From: Roseburia sp. AF12-17LB | GTDB lineage: Bacteria; Bacillota; Clostridia; Lachnospirales; Lachnospiraceae | Direction: 5' to 3' | Length of the DNA: 64,000 nucleotides | NCBI RefSeq assembly: GCF_003479605.1 | Contig: NZ_QUHR01000002.1 | Location: forward strand, 186,001 to 250,000 | Shown: positions 36,511-46,884 of the stretch, in pieces | How positions within the stretch are numbered: the stretch's first letter is position 1 | How the letters are laid out: every line of letters begins with the position of its first letter | Position numbers and translations under genes: made by a program | The notes under the pieces: generated by a model | Told to the model about the DNA's origin: nothing | Databases searched by the model: none | The model's input: only the letters and a program-made list of their open reading frames with translations

Positions 36511-37770
36511 CTATACTTCTTCCGGGCTGGAAATCTTTCCTGTAATTGCACTTGCTGCTGCAACTGCCGGGCTTGCCAGATAAATTTCCGAATCCACATG
36601 TCCCATACGTCCCACAAAGTTACGGTTGGTTGTAGATACGCATCTTTCATTCTCAGCAAGGATTCCCATATAGCCACCAAGGCAAGGTCCGCAGGTCGGT
36701 GTGCTGACAATAGCACCTGCTTCAATAAAGGTTCTGATATATCCGGCTTCCATGGCATCCAGATAAATCTGCTGGGTTGCAGGAATTACGATTACACGTA
36801 AACCTTTCTTTACTTTCTTTCCTTTCAGGATAGAAGCTGCAATCTTAAGGTCATCTAATCTTCCATTCGTACAGGAACCGATTACTACCTGATCAATAGT
36901 AATGTCGCCTACTTCATCAATGGTCTTTGTATTTTCCGGAAGATGTGGAAATGCTACGGTTGGGCGAAGTGTACTAAGGTCAATGGTATACTCCTCATCA
37001 TATACAGCATCCTCATCTGCTTCATATACTTTATAAGGGCGCTTGGAATGCTCTTTCATATATGCTTCTGCTTTCTCGTCTACCGGGAAGATTCCGTTCT
37101 TTCCGCCGGCTTCAATTGCCATATTTGCAATGGTAAAACGGTCATCCATGGAAAGATACCGGATACCATCACCTACGAATTCCATAGACTTATATAATGC
37201 TCCATCCACACCAATCATTCCGATGATATGTAAAATAACATCTTTACCGCTAATCCATGGTGCTGGTTTTCCTGTGATATTGAATTTAATCGCGGATGGT
37301 ACTTTAAACCATGCTTTTCCGGTTGCCATTCCTGCCGCCATATCAGTACTTCCAACACCGGTGGAAAATGCTCCCAATGCTCCATAAGTACAGGTATGTG
37401 AATCTGCTCCGATAATAACATCTCCTGCAACAGTCAGTCCTTTTTCCGGAAGAAGTGCATGTTCGATACCCATTTCTCCTACATCAAAGTAGTTGGTGAT
37501 TTCGTTTTTGCATGCAAACTCTCTGACGCATTTACAATGCTGTGCAGATTTGATGTCTTTATTTGGTACAAAGTGGTCCATAACCAGTGCAATTTTATCC
37601 TTATGGAACACTCCGTCTACTTTCATTTTCTCTATCTCATGGATAGCCACCGGTGAAGTAATATCATTTCCCAATACCAAGTCTAAATCTGCTTCAATCA
37701 ACTGGCCAGCCTGAACAGAATCAAGTCCCGCATGTGCCGCAAGAATCTTCTGTGTCATTGTCATTCCCAT
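36511..37770 (-). CDS. leuC: 3-isopropylmalate dehydratase large subunit
   Basis: This 419-residue aconitase-family subunit carries the 4Fe-4S cluster; the ligand Cys residues appear in IGSCTNGR and [10 protein letters not shown] (around residues 298 and 358). Other signatures are [22 protein letters not shown] and VMDHFVPN. It forms a pair with leuD and is divergent from a LysR gene. AGGAGG precedes the ATG at 37770. No leuA or leuB is in the window. Confidence 0.96.
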   Translation of the reverse strand: MGMTMTQKILAAHAGLDSVQAGQLIEADLDLVLGNDITSPVAIHEIEKMKVDGVFHKDKIALVMDHFVPNKDIKSAQHCKCVREFACKNEITNYFDVGEMGIEHALLPEKGLTVAGDVIIGADSHTCTYGALGAFSTGVGSTDMAAGMATGKAWFKVPSAIKFNITGKPAPWISGKDVILHIIGMIGVDGALYKSMEFVGDGIRYLSMDDRFTIANMAIEAGGKNGIFPVDEKAEAYMKEHSKRPYKVYEADEDAVYDEEYTIDLSTLRPTVAFPHLPENTKTIDEVGDITIDQVVIGSCTNGRLDDLKIAASILKGKKVKKGLRVIVIPATQQIYLDAMEAGYIRTFIEAGAIVSTPTCGPCLGGYMGILAENERCVSTTNRNFVGRMGHVDSEIYLASPAVAAASAITGKISSPEEV

Positions 37771-37810
37771 TTGAAATTCCTCCTGAAATTAAATCATTTT
37801 TTCTATACTG

Positions 37811-37840
37811 TTGCTATTATAGCACAGCTAGTGGTATAAT
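37811..37840 (+). promoter_or_regulatory. Overlapping divergent promoters leuC / lysR
   Basis: On + strand, TTGCTA (37811-37816) and TATAAT (37835-37840) with 18-base spacing serve the LysR gene. On the minus strand a GCTATAATAGC (about 37813-37823) gives a -10 for leuC in the same 130-base gap. Binding of the LysR protein here could control both. Confidence 0.6.
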
Positions 37841-37901
37841 GGAAATACATATTAAACATATTTATTATGATTTTTAGTTATAAACACGGAGGAATCTATA
37901 A

Positions 37902-38804
37902 ATGTTGCAGAGTTTATCCAGTTACCGTATTTTCTATACCGTAGCAAAAACACAGAATATATCAAAGGCAGCCAAAGAGCTTTATATCAGCCAGCCTGCC
38001 ATCAGTAAATCCATACAGAAACTAGAGGAAAGCCTGGGCTGCGAACTCTTCCGCCGAAGTTCCCGCGGCGTATTGCTGACCGAAGAAGGCGAACTTCTTT
38101 TTACTCATGTCAGTTCCGCTTTCGAAACCCTGACTTTAGGGGAAGATAAATTAAAGAACTCCTTAGAACTTGGTGTCGGCCACTTAAAAATCGGTGTCAG
38201 TTCCACTCTCTGCAAATACATGCTTTTGCCTTATTTAAAGGATTTCACAAAACGTTATCCGCATATTAATATTTCTATCGTATGCCAGTCTACTAACGAA
38301 TCCTTACAGATGTTAGAAGAAAACAAAATTGATATCGGTCTGATTGCAAGGCCGGAAAACCAGAAAACTTTAAATTTCAGCAATGTGGCTGAAATTGAAG
38401 ATATTTTTGTTGCAACGGAAGCTTACTTAAACGTATTGAATGCAAGGGGCATTTCTTCCGATGCAATCTTACAGCATTCTACACTGATGCTTCTTGATAA
38501 GCACAACATGACCCGTCAGTATATTGATGATTATTTACAGGAAAATAAAATCGAGACCAGAGATTTAATCGAAGTCTCTACGATGGACCTCTTAATTGAC
38601 TTTGCCAAAACCAATCTGGGTGTTGCCTGCGTCATCCGCCAATTTGTCCAGAACGAACTTGCAAATAAAGAGTTATTAGAGATTCCACTTGGTTTTCCAA
38701 TTCACAAGCGTGAAATTGGCTTCGCTTATAAAAACACCTTAAAGCCTTCGAAATCCTTGGAATTATTTATTGATTTCTACCAGAATTTTCATCCGGGCGA
38801 ATAA
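37902..38804 (+). CDS. LysR-family transcriptional regulator
   Basis: This 300-residue regulator has the LysR helix-turn-helix (FYTVAKTQNISKAAKELYISQPAISKSIQKLEESLG) at residues 10-45, the linker helix and a two-lobed ligand domain. It is divergent from leuCD and followed by a terminator, so it is the natural candidate regulator of leucine synthesis; the ligand is probably a pathway intermediate, as known for related leuCD regulators. This is inference. Confidence 0.9.
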   Translation: MLQSLSSYRIFYTVAKTQNISKAAKELYISQPAISKSIQKLEESLGCELFRRSSRGVLLTEEGELLFTHVSSAFETLTLGEDKLKNSLELGVGHLKIGVSSTLCKYMLLPYLKDFTKRYPHINISIVCQSTNESLQMLEENKIDIGLIARPENQKTLNFSNVAEIEDIFVATEAYLNVLNARGISSDAILQHSTLMLLDKHNMTRQYIDDYLQENKIETRDLIEVSTMDLLIDFAKTNLGVACVIRQFVQNELANKELLEIPLGFPIHKREIGFAYKNTLKPSKSLELFIDFYQNFHPGE

Positions 38805-38843
38805 GATGCATCTCTGTCAGTTTCTTACAAATGCCTGTCAGCT

Positions 38844-38874
38844 ACGAGAAACATACTTTGAGCGTTTCTCTCGT
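38844..38874. repeat. Dispersed palindrome, copy 2
   Basis: ACGAGAAACATACTTTGAG... ending TTTCTCTCGT pairs with itself; it is followed at once by the A-run of the lysR/ilvC terminator. Confidence 0.6.
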
Positions 38875-38875
38875 C

Positions 38876-38908
38876 AAAAAAAGCTGCCGCAATTGCGACA
38901 GCTTTTTT
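38876..38908. terminator. Bidirectional terminator lysR / ilvC
   Basis: AAAAAAGCTG(CC) and (G)CAGCTTTTTT pair around CGCAATTGCG. The 5' flank is a dispersed palindrome (38844-38874). Confidence 0.85.
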
Positions 38909-38930
38909 ATCATCTTTTTGAAGTATCAGA

Positions 38931-39977
<1,047 letters not shown>

Positions 39978-40478
39978 TTAATCTAAATATGTAACATCGG
40001 CAGACCCTCTGGTCAAACCTGTGATACCGGTTCTAGCGAGCTCTAATATCTCATAGCCCTGTAACAGATCCATAAATGCATCTAATTTATCCTGATGCCC
40101 TGTCAGTTCAATTACCATGGAATCGTTGGTGACATCAACCACCTTGCCATGGAAAATATTGGTAACGCTTAAGATTGCCTGACGTTCTGTATCCTTTGCT
40201 TTAATCTTAACCAGAATCAGTTCTCTTGTAACGGATGTACCCGGCTCTAATTTCTTAATATTGCGCACATCTTCTAACTTTGCCAACTGCTTCTCAATCT
40301 GCTCTAAAATCTGTTCGTCACCACTTGCTACTATCGTAATTCTGGTATATCTTGGATCTGCAGTTACACCAGAAGAAAAACTATCGATATTGTATCCTCT
40401 CCGGCTGAAAAGTCCTGAAATATGACTTAATACACCAGAAGTATTCTCTACTAAAATAGATAATGCCTGTTTTCTCAT
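39978..40478 (-). CDS. ilvN: Acetolactate synthase small (regulatory) subunit
   Basis: The 166-residue subunit has an N-terminal ACT domain (LSILVENTSGVLSHISGLFSRRGYNI) that binds valine for feedback control and a C-terminal dimerisation domain with EILELARTGITGLTRG. It heads an operon with ilvC. The catalytic large subunit is not in the window, so regulation of a distant partner is implied. Confidence 0.95.
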   Translation of the reverse strand: MRKQALSILVENTSGVLSHISGLFSRRGYNIDSFSSGVTADPRYTRITIVASGDEQILEQIEKQLAKLEDVRNIKKLEPGTSVTRELILVKIKAKDTERQAILSVTNIFHGKVVDVTNDSMVIELTGHQDKLDAFMDLLQGYEILELARTGITGLTRGSADVTYLD

Positions 40479-40516
40479 GCGAAAACCATCCTTTTTCTTT
40501 CATTCACATTACAGTT

Positions 40517-40544
40517 ATTCTAGCATATCAGTTCTGTTTGTCAA
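40517..40544 (-). promoter_or_regulatory. Promoter of ilvN-ilvC
   Basis: TTGACA (40539-40544) and TAGAAT (40517-40522), spacing 16, minus strand. No T-box or attenuator precedes ilvN. Confidence 0.75.
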
Positions 40545-40665
40545 TACTAAAATGGCTTAAAGTAATAATATTTTTTTATGCAATAACCTATGGTTATATC
40601 ATTGATAACAATAACATAAAACTACAAGAAACACATTTTGCAATCTGGCAGGCTGCCTGCATAAA

Positions 40666-41034
40666 TTACGGCTGTGAATCCCTGTATTTCCGGATAATAT
40701 CAATTGTCTTCTGATAATCCATTCTGACTTTCCTAAATTGCTGCAGCATCTCTTCTCCGTATATTTTATAGCGGAGCTGTTCGCACAGAATTATGCTTGA
40801 TTTGCTCAGCCGTCCCAACCCGAGCGTCATGGTCTCTCCCTTTAAGGTATGTACCAGATCAAAGGCTTTCTCATAATCCCTTTCCTGTAAAGCTTCATCA
40901 ATCCGCTGTACTTCATCGCTTTCTAAGAATTTTATCAAAAAACGGTGTACCAGCTCTTCCTTCCGGAGTCTGCGCATGACCTCTGCATAATCTCCCTCCA
41001 GTTCCTTGTAGCATTGCTCTAAATCCATACTCAT
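40666..41034 (-). CDS. Hpt-domain phosphotransfer protein
   Basis: The 122-residue helical protein carries the Hpt histidine motif DLVHTLKGETMTLGLGRLSK (His near residue 62) and a flanking four-helix bundle pattern. Hpt proteins relay phosphate between hybrid kinases and regulators; the partner is not in the neighbourhood, apart from a shortened receiver just upstream (41106-41330). The two look like what is left of a phosphorelay cluster. Confidence 0.85.
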   Translation of the reverse strand: MSMDLEQCYKELEGDYAEVMRRLRKEELVHRFLIKFLESDEVQRIDEALQERDYEKAFDLVHTLKGETMTLGLGRLSKSSIILCEQLRYKIYGEEMLQQFRKVRMDYQKTIDIIRKYRDSQP

Positions 41035-41105
41035 ATTCCCTTTCTGTTGATTTTCTCATAGCATTATAGTACACCACCGTTTTTTCTTTTTCAAGCAATT
41101 CTTCC

Positions 41106-41330
41106 TTATTGTCTGGTGTTTCCATCCGGCTGCACCGGCAGTTCATTCTGTTGCTTTACACTTTGTTGTCCTTCCGAGAGCATAATAAGCGTCCAGGCTA
41201 TTTCTTTTCTTGCATATTCCAATGTCTCTTCTCCATCATATACCGTATCAACCTGGTACTTACGAAATACAAGAATATCTGTAACAGCTTCTGCCATGCT
41301 TTCTTCGTCTTCTGCATAGAGTAACTTCAT
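41106..41330 (-). pseudogene. Truncated response-regulator receiver
   Basis: The 74-residue ORF starts like a receiver (KLLYAEDEESMAEAVTDILV, then YDGEETLEYARKE), with the acidic pair present, but breaks off before the phosphoacceptor Asp and continues as a charged tail unlike any receiver. It has a good AAGGAGG at the start codon. It is probably a decayed gene; expression of a domain fragment is possible. Confidence 0.65.
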
Positions 41331-41441
41331 AAAAACATCCTCCTTGCTGCATAACCTGTCAGGCATACCATAGCTAGCTTCCTACAAGCATTTTGGAACT
41401 ATAGAAAACACATTTTGCAGGAAAGCAATTTCCTACAAAAT

Positions 41442-41551
41442 AAAAAAGCCAGGATAAAATCCTGACTATATTTTCGGGGAGTACCTCCCGAACTCCGAAG
41501 AGCCCGAGAGGCATGAGTTATGAAAAATTATATTAGCTTAATAGCTAGTAC
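41442..41551 (-). ncRNA. Small RNA locus with strong promoter and own terminator
   Basis: TTGACA (41581-41586) and TATAGT (41558-41563), 17 bases apart, fire a roughly 110-base transcript. It ends in GCCAGGAT/ATCCTGAC followed by six T (41442-41466). Inside, GGGCTC-UUCG-GAGUUC forms a UUCG-capped hairpin, next to TTCGGGAG/CTCCCCGAA. A 46-codon ATG frame (starting MPLGLFGVREVLPENIV) runs through it and past the terminator, without a ribosome site. It could be an sRNA or a leader of the downstream receiver/Hpt genes. I do not recognise a known class. Confidence 0.6.
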
Positions 41552-41557
41552 TTTTAT

Positions 41558-41586
41558 ACTATATCTTATAAAAATATGTTTGTCAA
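41558..41586 (-). promoter_or_regulatory. Promoter of the small RNA
   Basis: Consensus -35 TTGACA and -10 TATAGT with 17-base spacing, minus strand, 68 bases after the Rpn gene stop. Confidence 0.8.
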
Positions 41587-41653
41587 GTGTTTCCCTACAA
41601 TTTTTCTTAGGGACTTACTTGGGTATATTTCCGGTATATTTCCATTTGAATTT

Positions 41654-42613
41654 CTACAGTTTTTGATATATTTTTTCTACGTCATAATCCGGCGCCATAG
41701 TTGCTGCAATTTCATATATCTTCCTGATATTTTCCGGCTCTTCTTCCAGCATATCAGATGTTTCTTCTACGGAGTTGCCTTTTTGCAGTTTCTTGATTAC
41801 CTGACGAATTAGTTGCAGTTTTTCGCCCTGCTCCAAACCTTCTTCCAACCCCTGTTCCAGACCTTGTTTTCGTCCCTGCTGTAATTTATTTTCCAGTTCT
41901 TTTTCAATTTCATCTTTCATTAATTCACGCAATGCTTCACACATCTCATTTTGCCTCCTTAACAGACTATATACCTGCTTATTTGCATTTACACTTACTT
42001 GAAGTACCGAATCAATATTGCTCCGTTCATTCTTACTTTCCAAATAATGTATCTGTTCCAAAAATAGTTCTGCATCCTGCATCTCTACCTGTGTAGTCAA
42101 TACCCGCAGGCTGCAATGAGCTTTTCTTTCCAACTGACTTGTTACTACAACTTGTACTGGGAACGGAACTTTTCCTCTTACATAATAAATTCCAGGATAC
42201 ATTTTTTTCAGGATATATCCTTCTTTTTTCAGTTCCAGAAAAAGTGCCTTCGGATAAGCATTCCGAAAAAAGGATACGGTCACCTCAGATGCTGGAATTT
42301 TATTGACTGCTATCCCCTGCGCCTTATATAAGCTGGCGTATCCAATTACCTTAAAGAAGGAATCTATCGTCAATTCATCTCCCGGTCCCTTATACTCTAA
42401 AATATTGTGTCCCCTCATAATATGACCAATTTCATTTTGTAACGTCCGCTTCCAATCCATCTTTTTAATAATCACAAGATTAATCTGAAGTGGTTTCTTA
42501 CTCAAATTATACTCCGGAATTAATTCCAGTACATCCAGATCTTGTCGCAGTTCCAGTTCTGTTGCTGCACAAAACGCCGGATGCCATTGTAATTTTTCTG
42601 CTTTTCCTGACAT
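41654..42613 (-). CDS. Rpn-family recombination-promoting nuclease
   Basis: This 319-residue protein has an N-terminal PD-(D/E)XK nuclease core with the Rpn signature NILEYKGPGDELTIDSFFKVIGYASLYK (around residues 70-97). A coiled-coil and Gln/Glu/Gly repeat (GRKQGLEQGLEEGLEQGE, around 247) and a C-terminal helical tail follow. Rpn proteins cut DNA and promote recA-independent recombination; they travel between genomes. The ATG at 42613 has AAAGGAG 6 bases upstream. It stands alone beside the small RNA. Confidence 0.8.
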   Translation of the reverse strand: MSGKAEKLQWHPAFCAATELELRQDLDVLELIPEYNLSKKPLQINLVIIKKMDWKRTLQNEIGHIMRGHNILEYKGPGDELTIDSFFKVIGYASLYKAQGIAVNKIPASEVTVSFFRNAYPKALFLELKKEGYILKKMYPGIYYVRGKVPFPVQVVVTSQLERKAHCSLRVLTTQVEMQDAELFLEQIHYLESKNERSNIDSVLQVSVNANKQVYSLLRRQNEMCEALRELMKDEIEKELENKLQQGRKQGLEQGLEEGLEQGEKLQLIRQVIKKLQKGNSVEETSDMLEEEPENIRKIYEIAATMAPDYDVEKIYQKL

Positions 42614-42960
42614 TTCTTCTCCTTTCTTTTGTCTTGGAGAGTATACTTTTGCAATGTCACTTAACCGCAACAACCTTTGTCTGAAAGAATTCTCTCCGCT
42701 TCATTTAATGTGAAATAAAAGCTTTGAAAATTCCTGTTATCATATCAGGTTATGTGGTGAACCCGGCGAAATGATAGAATACCGGTATACTTCTGACAGG
42801 CTATGTGCCATTGAAATGTATATAGAAATATCAAGCTTTGATTGCATTATAACATGATGAAATGAAAATGTCAGTAAAAAAAGAAAGCATCTGCCCTCCC
42901 TTAATCGGATAAGCAGATGTTTTCCATCTCAATTTCTTTCAACTTCTATTTTTGTATCTG
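42614..42960. other. Gene-free stretch upstream of the Rpn gene
   Basis: The 347 bases hold a palindrome ATACCGGTAT (42779-42788), a short CCTG/CAGG stem, and at the far end the terminator of the L7/L12-like gene. No ORF or known RNA was recognised. Confidence 0.4.
42888..42919 (-). terminator. Terminator of the SPFH/zinc-ribbon operon
   Basis: CATCTGC and GCAGATG stems, followed on the minus strand by CTTTCTTTTTTT. Confidence 0.75.
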
Positions 42961-43935
42961 TTACATGCATCTTGCTCCGCACTTTGTGCAGAATTTTGCC
43001 CCGGGCATAATTTCATTTCCACACTGTGAACAGAACATTTTCTGAGCTTCCTCAACTTTGGTGCCGCATTTCGGGCAGAATTTTGTGCCGGATGCAAGTT
43101 CGGCACCACAATTATTGCAATAACAACCACCTTGTTCCTGTTTATCTCTATACTTCATTTTACTTGTTGCACCAATTGCATCAAGTTCCTGTTTCATTTC
43201 TTCTAATACTTCCAAAGAACCTTTTATAAAGAAACCATTTCCAGCTTCAATTTCATCAATACATTCTTTTGCTTCCCTAAGATCTGATCCTGTATATTCT
43301 CGAATCAATTTAATCAGCTGAACCCTCTTGTCTCCTGTAGATGTAATAATCAATGCTGCTTCTGTGTCCATTTCTACATACATATCATCTTCATCCACAT
43401 CTGAATCATTTTCATTCATATCCATTTCATAATCTGCTCCAAGATTATCCAAAACTTTTATTAACTCTTCTACTCTTTCATTTCTGGCTGAAATTTGAAA
43501 TCCATTATTTTCTGACAAATCATTTAAAAGTTTTAATTCCAAATCTTTTCTATCTAATCCAAGTATCTGATGATATGCTTCGATTACTTTTTCTCCCTGA
43601 TCTCCTAATGAAAAAATTGCAATAGATGTATTCATTTCTGCATCATCTTCATCTTGCCAATTCTTTTGAATATAAGTAAATGCACCTGCCTCATCCAATT
43701 CCTGTTGCATCTGCTGTAATAATTCTAAAGACTCTAATGTACACACGGTTGACTGTTCATCTAAAATATTGCCATTAATTAAATTGCTTAACTCCGTATA
43801 ATCTGACTGCAGATATTTTTGAATAATTGATATAATCTGTACCGGGTTAGGACCAACATCTGTAATTACAATTCTATATTCCGGTATCTCCTGCTGTACT
43901 CCCTTATTTCCAAATAATGATTTCATGAATCCCAT
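42961..43935 (-). CDS. L7/L12-like domain protein with two C-terminal zinc ribbons
   Basis: The 324-residue protein has two or three copies of a small alpha/beta module like the C-terminal domain of ribosomal L7/L12 (GPNPVQIISIIQKYL...; KRVQLIKLIREYTGSDLREAKECIDE). It ends in two zinc ribbons, CNNCGAELASGTKFCPKCG and CSQCGNEIMPGAKFCTKCG. An acidic stretch (around 185-200) separates the modules. The ATG at 43935 is used because AAGGAG lies 8 bases upstream. It is last in an operon with an SPFH protein and two membrane proteins, whose SPFH member carries near-identical ribbons; they may bind each other or a shared partner. Function unknown. Confidence 0.65.
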   Translation of the reverse strand: MGFMKSLFGNKGVQQEIPEYRIVITDVGPNPVQIISIIQKYLQSDYTELSNLINGNILDEQSTVCTLESLELLQQMQQELDEAGAFTYIQKNWQDEDDAEMNTSIAIFSLGDQGEKVIEAYHQILGLDRKDLELKLLNDLSENNGFQISARNERVEELIKVLDNLGADYEMDMNENDSDVDEDDMYVEMDTEAALIITSTGDKRVQLIKLIREYTGSDLREAKECIDEIEAGNGFFIKGSLEVLEEMKQELDAIGATSKMKYRDKQEQGGCYCNNCGAELASGTKFCPKCGTKVEEAQKMFCSQCGNEIMPGAKFCTKCGARCM

Positions 43936-43954
43936 TTTCATTTCTCCTTTTCTA

Positions 43955-45067
43955 CTAGTAGTATTTTCCGGCTTCAATTAATAAAGGAATAATTTCTTCC
44001 GGTTTTATCTGCTGCAGTTGTTCTAATCTGCTTCCGATACGATTGATATTCTGTATATTCATTTGTTCCTCATCAAAGCGACGCTGTAAAATCTCATGTC
44101 TTTCCTGTAATTTCTGAATCTGTTCATCCATTTTATCAATATTAAGCTGTGCATCATCTTTCTGTGGATTTGCCGTAATGAACCCAAGAATAACAAAGTA
44201 AATCAAAATACCCAGAATAATTACACCAACAGACACTGCAACACGGAGAATTGTCCGGACACAGCTCCATAAAATGCGTAAAATTCCTGCAAAAAATCCA
44301 TAATTCATTGCATTGGCAAATAAATGTCTCACATCAATAATCCAGCGGAACAGGGAAACAGCACACCATACCAGTACTAACGCACAGATAATACCGATTG
44401 CAATAGAAATTGCCTTGCGGACAGGGGAAGTCTGGCTCCAACGCTCTGCAAACTCTTCCTTTTTCCGTGTCAGTGTGTTTTCCTGCAATTTAGACATTTC
44501 AGTTACCTGTTGTATTTTAGAACTAATCTCATTCTGCTGTACATTCCGCTCATTCAATGACTTTCCAAGACTTGCTAAAGCGATCTGTCTGCCGTCATTT
44601 AAAATGCCTTCCATCTCCTGAAGAATCTCTGGAGTAACATCCTCACAGCGATATATTTGCTGAATATAATCTCCTATCTCCCCCCAATTTATATGTTTCT
44701 TCTTTTTTTCACATAAAATCAGTCCATAATAGCCCTTACAGCTCCACATAAAATCATTACGGATTCCTGTAAATTCTGCTTTTGCTGCCGAAATGTTTCC
44801 CTGATTTAGTAATGTCATGGCATTTTTATAACGGTTATCCAGACCATCTCTTCCACTTCCTCCGGCAACAGCAGCAGTCAGATTGATATTTTCAATTGTT
44901 TTCTTCAAATCCTGATGAATATTTTCAATATGTTCATCTGTTTTCTGAAACTCTTTTGATAAATTATGTACCAGGAAAAGATTATCACATGCCATGCATT
45001 CATACTTTTCATCTGTAATTTTTCTTACTGCACCACTGCCACAACTGGGACATTTTATTTCTTCCAT
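43955..45067 (-). CDS. Zinc-ribbon membrane protein, YdjG-like
   Basis: This 370-residue protein starts with a TFIIB-type zinc ribbon (CPSCGSGAV...YECMACDNLF). A helical domain, a coiled coil and two membrane helices (about 220-245 and 270-300) follow, then a second coiled coil. B. subtilis YdjG is the nearest match I can recall in layout; there it works with YdjH and the SPFH protein YdjI, which recruit PspA to the membrane. Here it sits in the same kind of operon, but without PspA. Confidence 0.6.
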   Translation of the reverse strand: MEEIKCPSCGSGAVRKITDEKYECMACDNLFLVHNLSKEFQKTDEHIENIHQDLKKTIENINLTAAVAGGSGRDGLDNRYKNAMTLLNQGNISAAKAEFTGIRNDFMWSCKGYYGLILCEKKKKHINWGEIGDYIQQIYRCEDVTPEILQEMEGILNDGRQIALASLGKSLNERNVQQNEISSKIQQVTEMSKLQENTLTRKKEEFAERWSQTSPVRKAISIAIGIICALVLVWCAVSLFRWIIDVRHLFANAMNYGFFAGILRILWSCVRTILRVAVSVGVIILGILIYFVILGFITANPQKDDAQLNIDKMDEQIQKLQERHEILQRRFDEEQMNIQNINRIGSRLEQLQQIKPEEIIPLLIEAGKYY

Positions 45068-45070
45068 TTT

Positions 45071-45649
45071 CTAGCCCTGCTCCTTTGTATTTTTTATTTT
45101 TCTGATTTCAAGCTGCTTCATGATTGCTCCGCAGATTTCCGCAAAAGCGGCTTCATCTGTTGTTGAAGAAAGCTGCAATATCAACTGTCTGATTGCCTCA
45201 TTTTCTGTTGCCACTGCCGGTGAACTGACCGGATCACTGTATCGCATCTTTTCCAGCACTTTGTCAATTTCTTTGCGGTTGACCTCATCTGTAATCTGCA
45301 CTCTGCAAATTTCAAGCTGCTGAATAAGTCCTTTAAACACTTCGATGGAACTCTGTTCCTGTGTCTGAACCTTTGTAATATATTTATTACTTGCTGCCAT
45401 AGCAATCTCAATGATAATGAAAACTGCTAAAATCGCACTCTGTAACAAATAGGAATACACCTGATAATCCTTCGGAATTTTCAGGCAGACCTTAAAGAAA
45501 ACAAAAATCTGAATTACAAGATAGACTCCGCTCAGATATACAAGCGGCATCTTTAATGCTGCCTTTTGTTTTTCCTGTTTATGAAATACCAGAAATGCAA
45601 AAATTGGCTGCATCAATATTGCAATCAGGCAAAATATGTACTTGAACAT
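45071..45649 (-). CDS. Small membrane protein, YdjH-like position
   Basis: The 192-residue protein has four hydrophobic segments in its first half and a charged, coiled-coil C-terminal half (QQLEICRVQITDEVNRKEIDKVLEKM). Its ATG overlaps the TAA of the SPFH gene (TAATG) and a GGAGG lies before it, so translation is coupled. It is in the place of YdjH in ydjGHI-type operons; sequence similarity was not tested. Confidence 0.55.
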   Translation of the reverse strand: MFKYIFCLIAILMQPIFAFLVFHKQEKQKAALKMPLVYLSGVYLVIQIFVFFKVCLKIPKDYQVYSYLLQSAILAVFIIIEIAMAASNKYITKVQTQEQSSIEVFKGLIQQLEICRVQITDEVNRKEIDKVLEKMRYSDPVSSPAVATENEAIRQLILQLSSTTDEAAFAEICGAIMKQLEIRKIKNTKEQG

Positions 45650-46842
45650 TATTTCTCCCTCCTCGTTCCGCATTTCGTACAGAAATTAGCTTCCGGCGGC
45701 ATTTCATTTCCACAGTTTGCGCAGAAAATCTTCTGTGGAATCACCACTTTTTCACCACACTGGAAACAGAATTTAGCATCCTTCGACAGACTCGTTCCAC
45801 ACTTGACACAGGTAATATTTCCACCTTGCGCCTGCGGCTGTACTGCTGGCTGCGACTGTGTTGCTGCAATATCCGGCTGCATTGCTGCTGTCCCTGTCTG
45901 CGCTGCTGTTACCGGCTGTGCCTGAACTGCTGCATCCATATTGTTTTTCATCATGTCACCCATGGAAAACGCCAGTGGAATCTGTGCCATCATATTCGCC
46001 GGATTCGCTGCAAAGCCTTCATTCTGTGCAAATGTTCTGCTTACATCAAACTGCTGCTCCTGTTGCCAGGTATATCCCTGCAGTTCTCTCGCTTTGGCAA
46101 GTCCTTCTGCTTCAATTACGGTAGCATCACGATTTCCCATTGCTTCAAACCGCTTCTGTGCCATGCTGTTATCTAATTTTTTAAGTTCTTCCAAATCGTC
46201 CGGCTTAATGGTAACTGCAGACACAAAGAAATTTAAAATCCGGATGCCATAGCCTTCAAGGTCGCTTTCCACCTGACCGGCAACGTTTTCGGAAATTTCA
46301 TTCAAATGCTGGTTGAAAACATTGTAGCTATATTTGCTGAGTTCTACTGCAATGCAATTTTTTACTCTTGCAACTAAAAGGTCTTTAAAAAATTTCTGAA
46401 TATCTTTGGTGGTCATTGCTTTTTCGGTACCAACCAGATTAATCAGAAGCTTTCTTCCATCCTCTATTTTCAGTCCGAAAGAACCACTGGCACCGGCACT
46501 GTAACTATAGCCGTAATTCGGATCACGAACTGTCACCTGACTTGGTGTTCCCCATGCGATATCCATCATGGTCGCAAGGTTAATAAAATAAACCTCCACA
46601 TGGAACGGACTTACTCCGCCCGAAACCAGATTTCTTATTTTGGAAATAAGTGGAATGTTTTTCGTTTCTAAGGTATAACGACCTGCTTTAAAAGAATCCA
46701 GTGCCTGTCCGTCACTGAAAAATACTGCCTCCTGCGACTCATGCACAATCAATTGTGACAGCGTATTAAAGTCTTCTGCGGGATGCTTATAAATAAGAGT
46801 TGAATTATCCCCTTCATATTTGATCACTTCCTGAATAGCCAT
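45649..46842 (-). CDS. SPFH-domain protein with zinc-ribbon tail, YdjI-like
   Basis: The 397-residue protein has an SPFH/band-7-like domain (about residues 20-290; the membrane insertion of flotillins is absent, as in YdjI/virion core-type members), a Pro/Ala/Gln-rich linker, and two zinc ribbons at the end (CVKCGTSLSKDAKFCFQCG, CANCGNEMPPEANFCTKCG). YdjI in B. subtilis anchors the PspA envelope-stress protein. The start is the ATG at 46842, 8 bases after GGAG. It is the first gene of a four-gene operon that is divergent from an XRE gene. Confidence 0.78.
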   Translation of the reverse strand: MAIQEVIKYEGDNSTLIYKHPAEDFNTLSQLIVHESQEAVFFSDGQALDSFKAGRYTLETKNIPLISKIRNLVSGGVSPFHVEVYFINLATMMDIAWGTPSQVTVRDPNYGYSYSAGASGSFGLKIEDGRKLLINLVGTEKAMTTKDIQKFFKDLLVARVKNCIAVELSKYSYNVFNQHLNEISENVAGQVESDLEGYGIRILNFFVSAVTIKPDDLEELKKLDNSMAQKRFEAMGNRDATVIEAEGLAKARELQGYTWQQEQQFDVSRTFAQNEGFAANPANMMAQIPLAFSMGDMMKNNMDAAVQAQPVTAAQTGTAAMQPDIAATQSQPAVQPQAQGGNITCVKCGTSLSKDAKFCFQCGEKVVIPQKIFCANCGNEMPPEANFCTKCGTRREK

Positions 46843-46884
46843 CAAACTTTCTCCTTCCGTAAATTTATATAAACTCCTTTCTCG

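Noticed and set aside
37771..37901. T-box or leader peptide ahead of leuCD
   Set aside because: The gap is only 131 bases and is filled by the divergent promoters; no leucine-rich leader frame.
45826..46252. Several overlapping + strand frames opposite the SPFH gene
   Set aside because: Repetitive Leu/Cys/Ser-rich readings of the Ala/Gln/Pro linker; no start signals.
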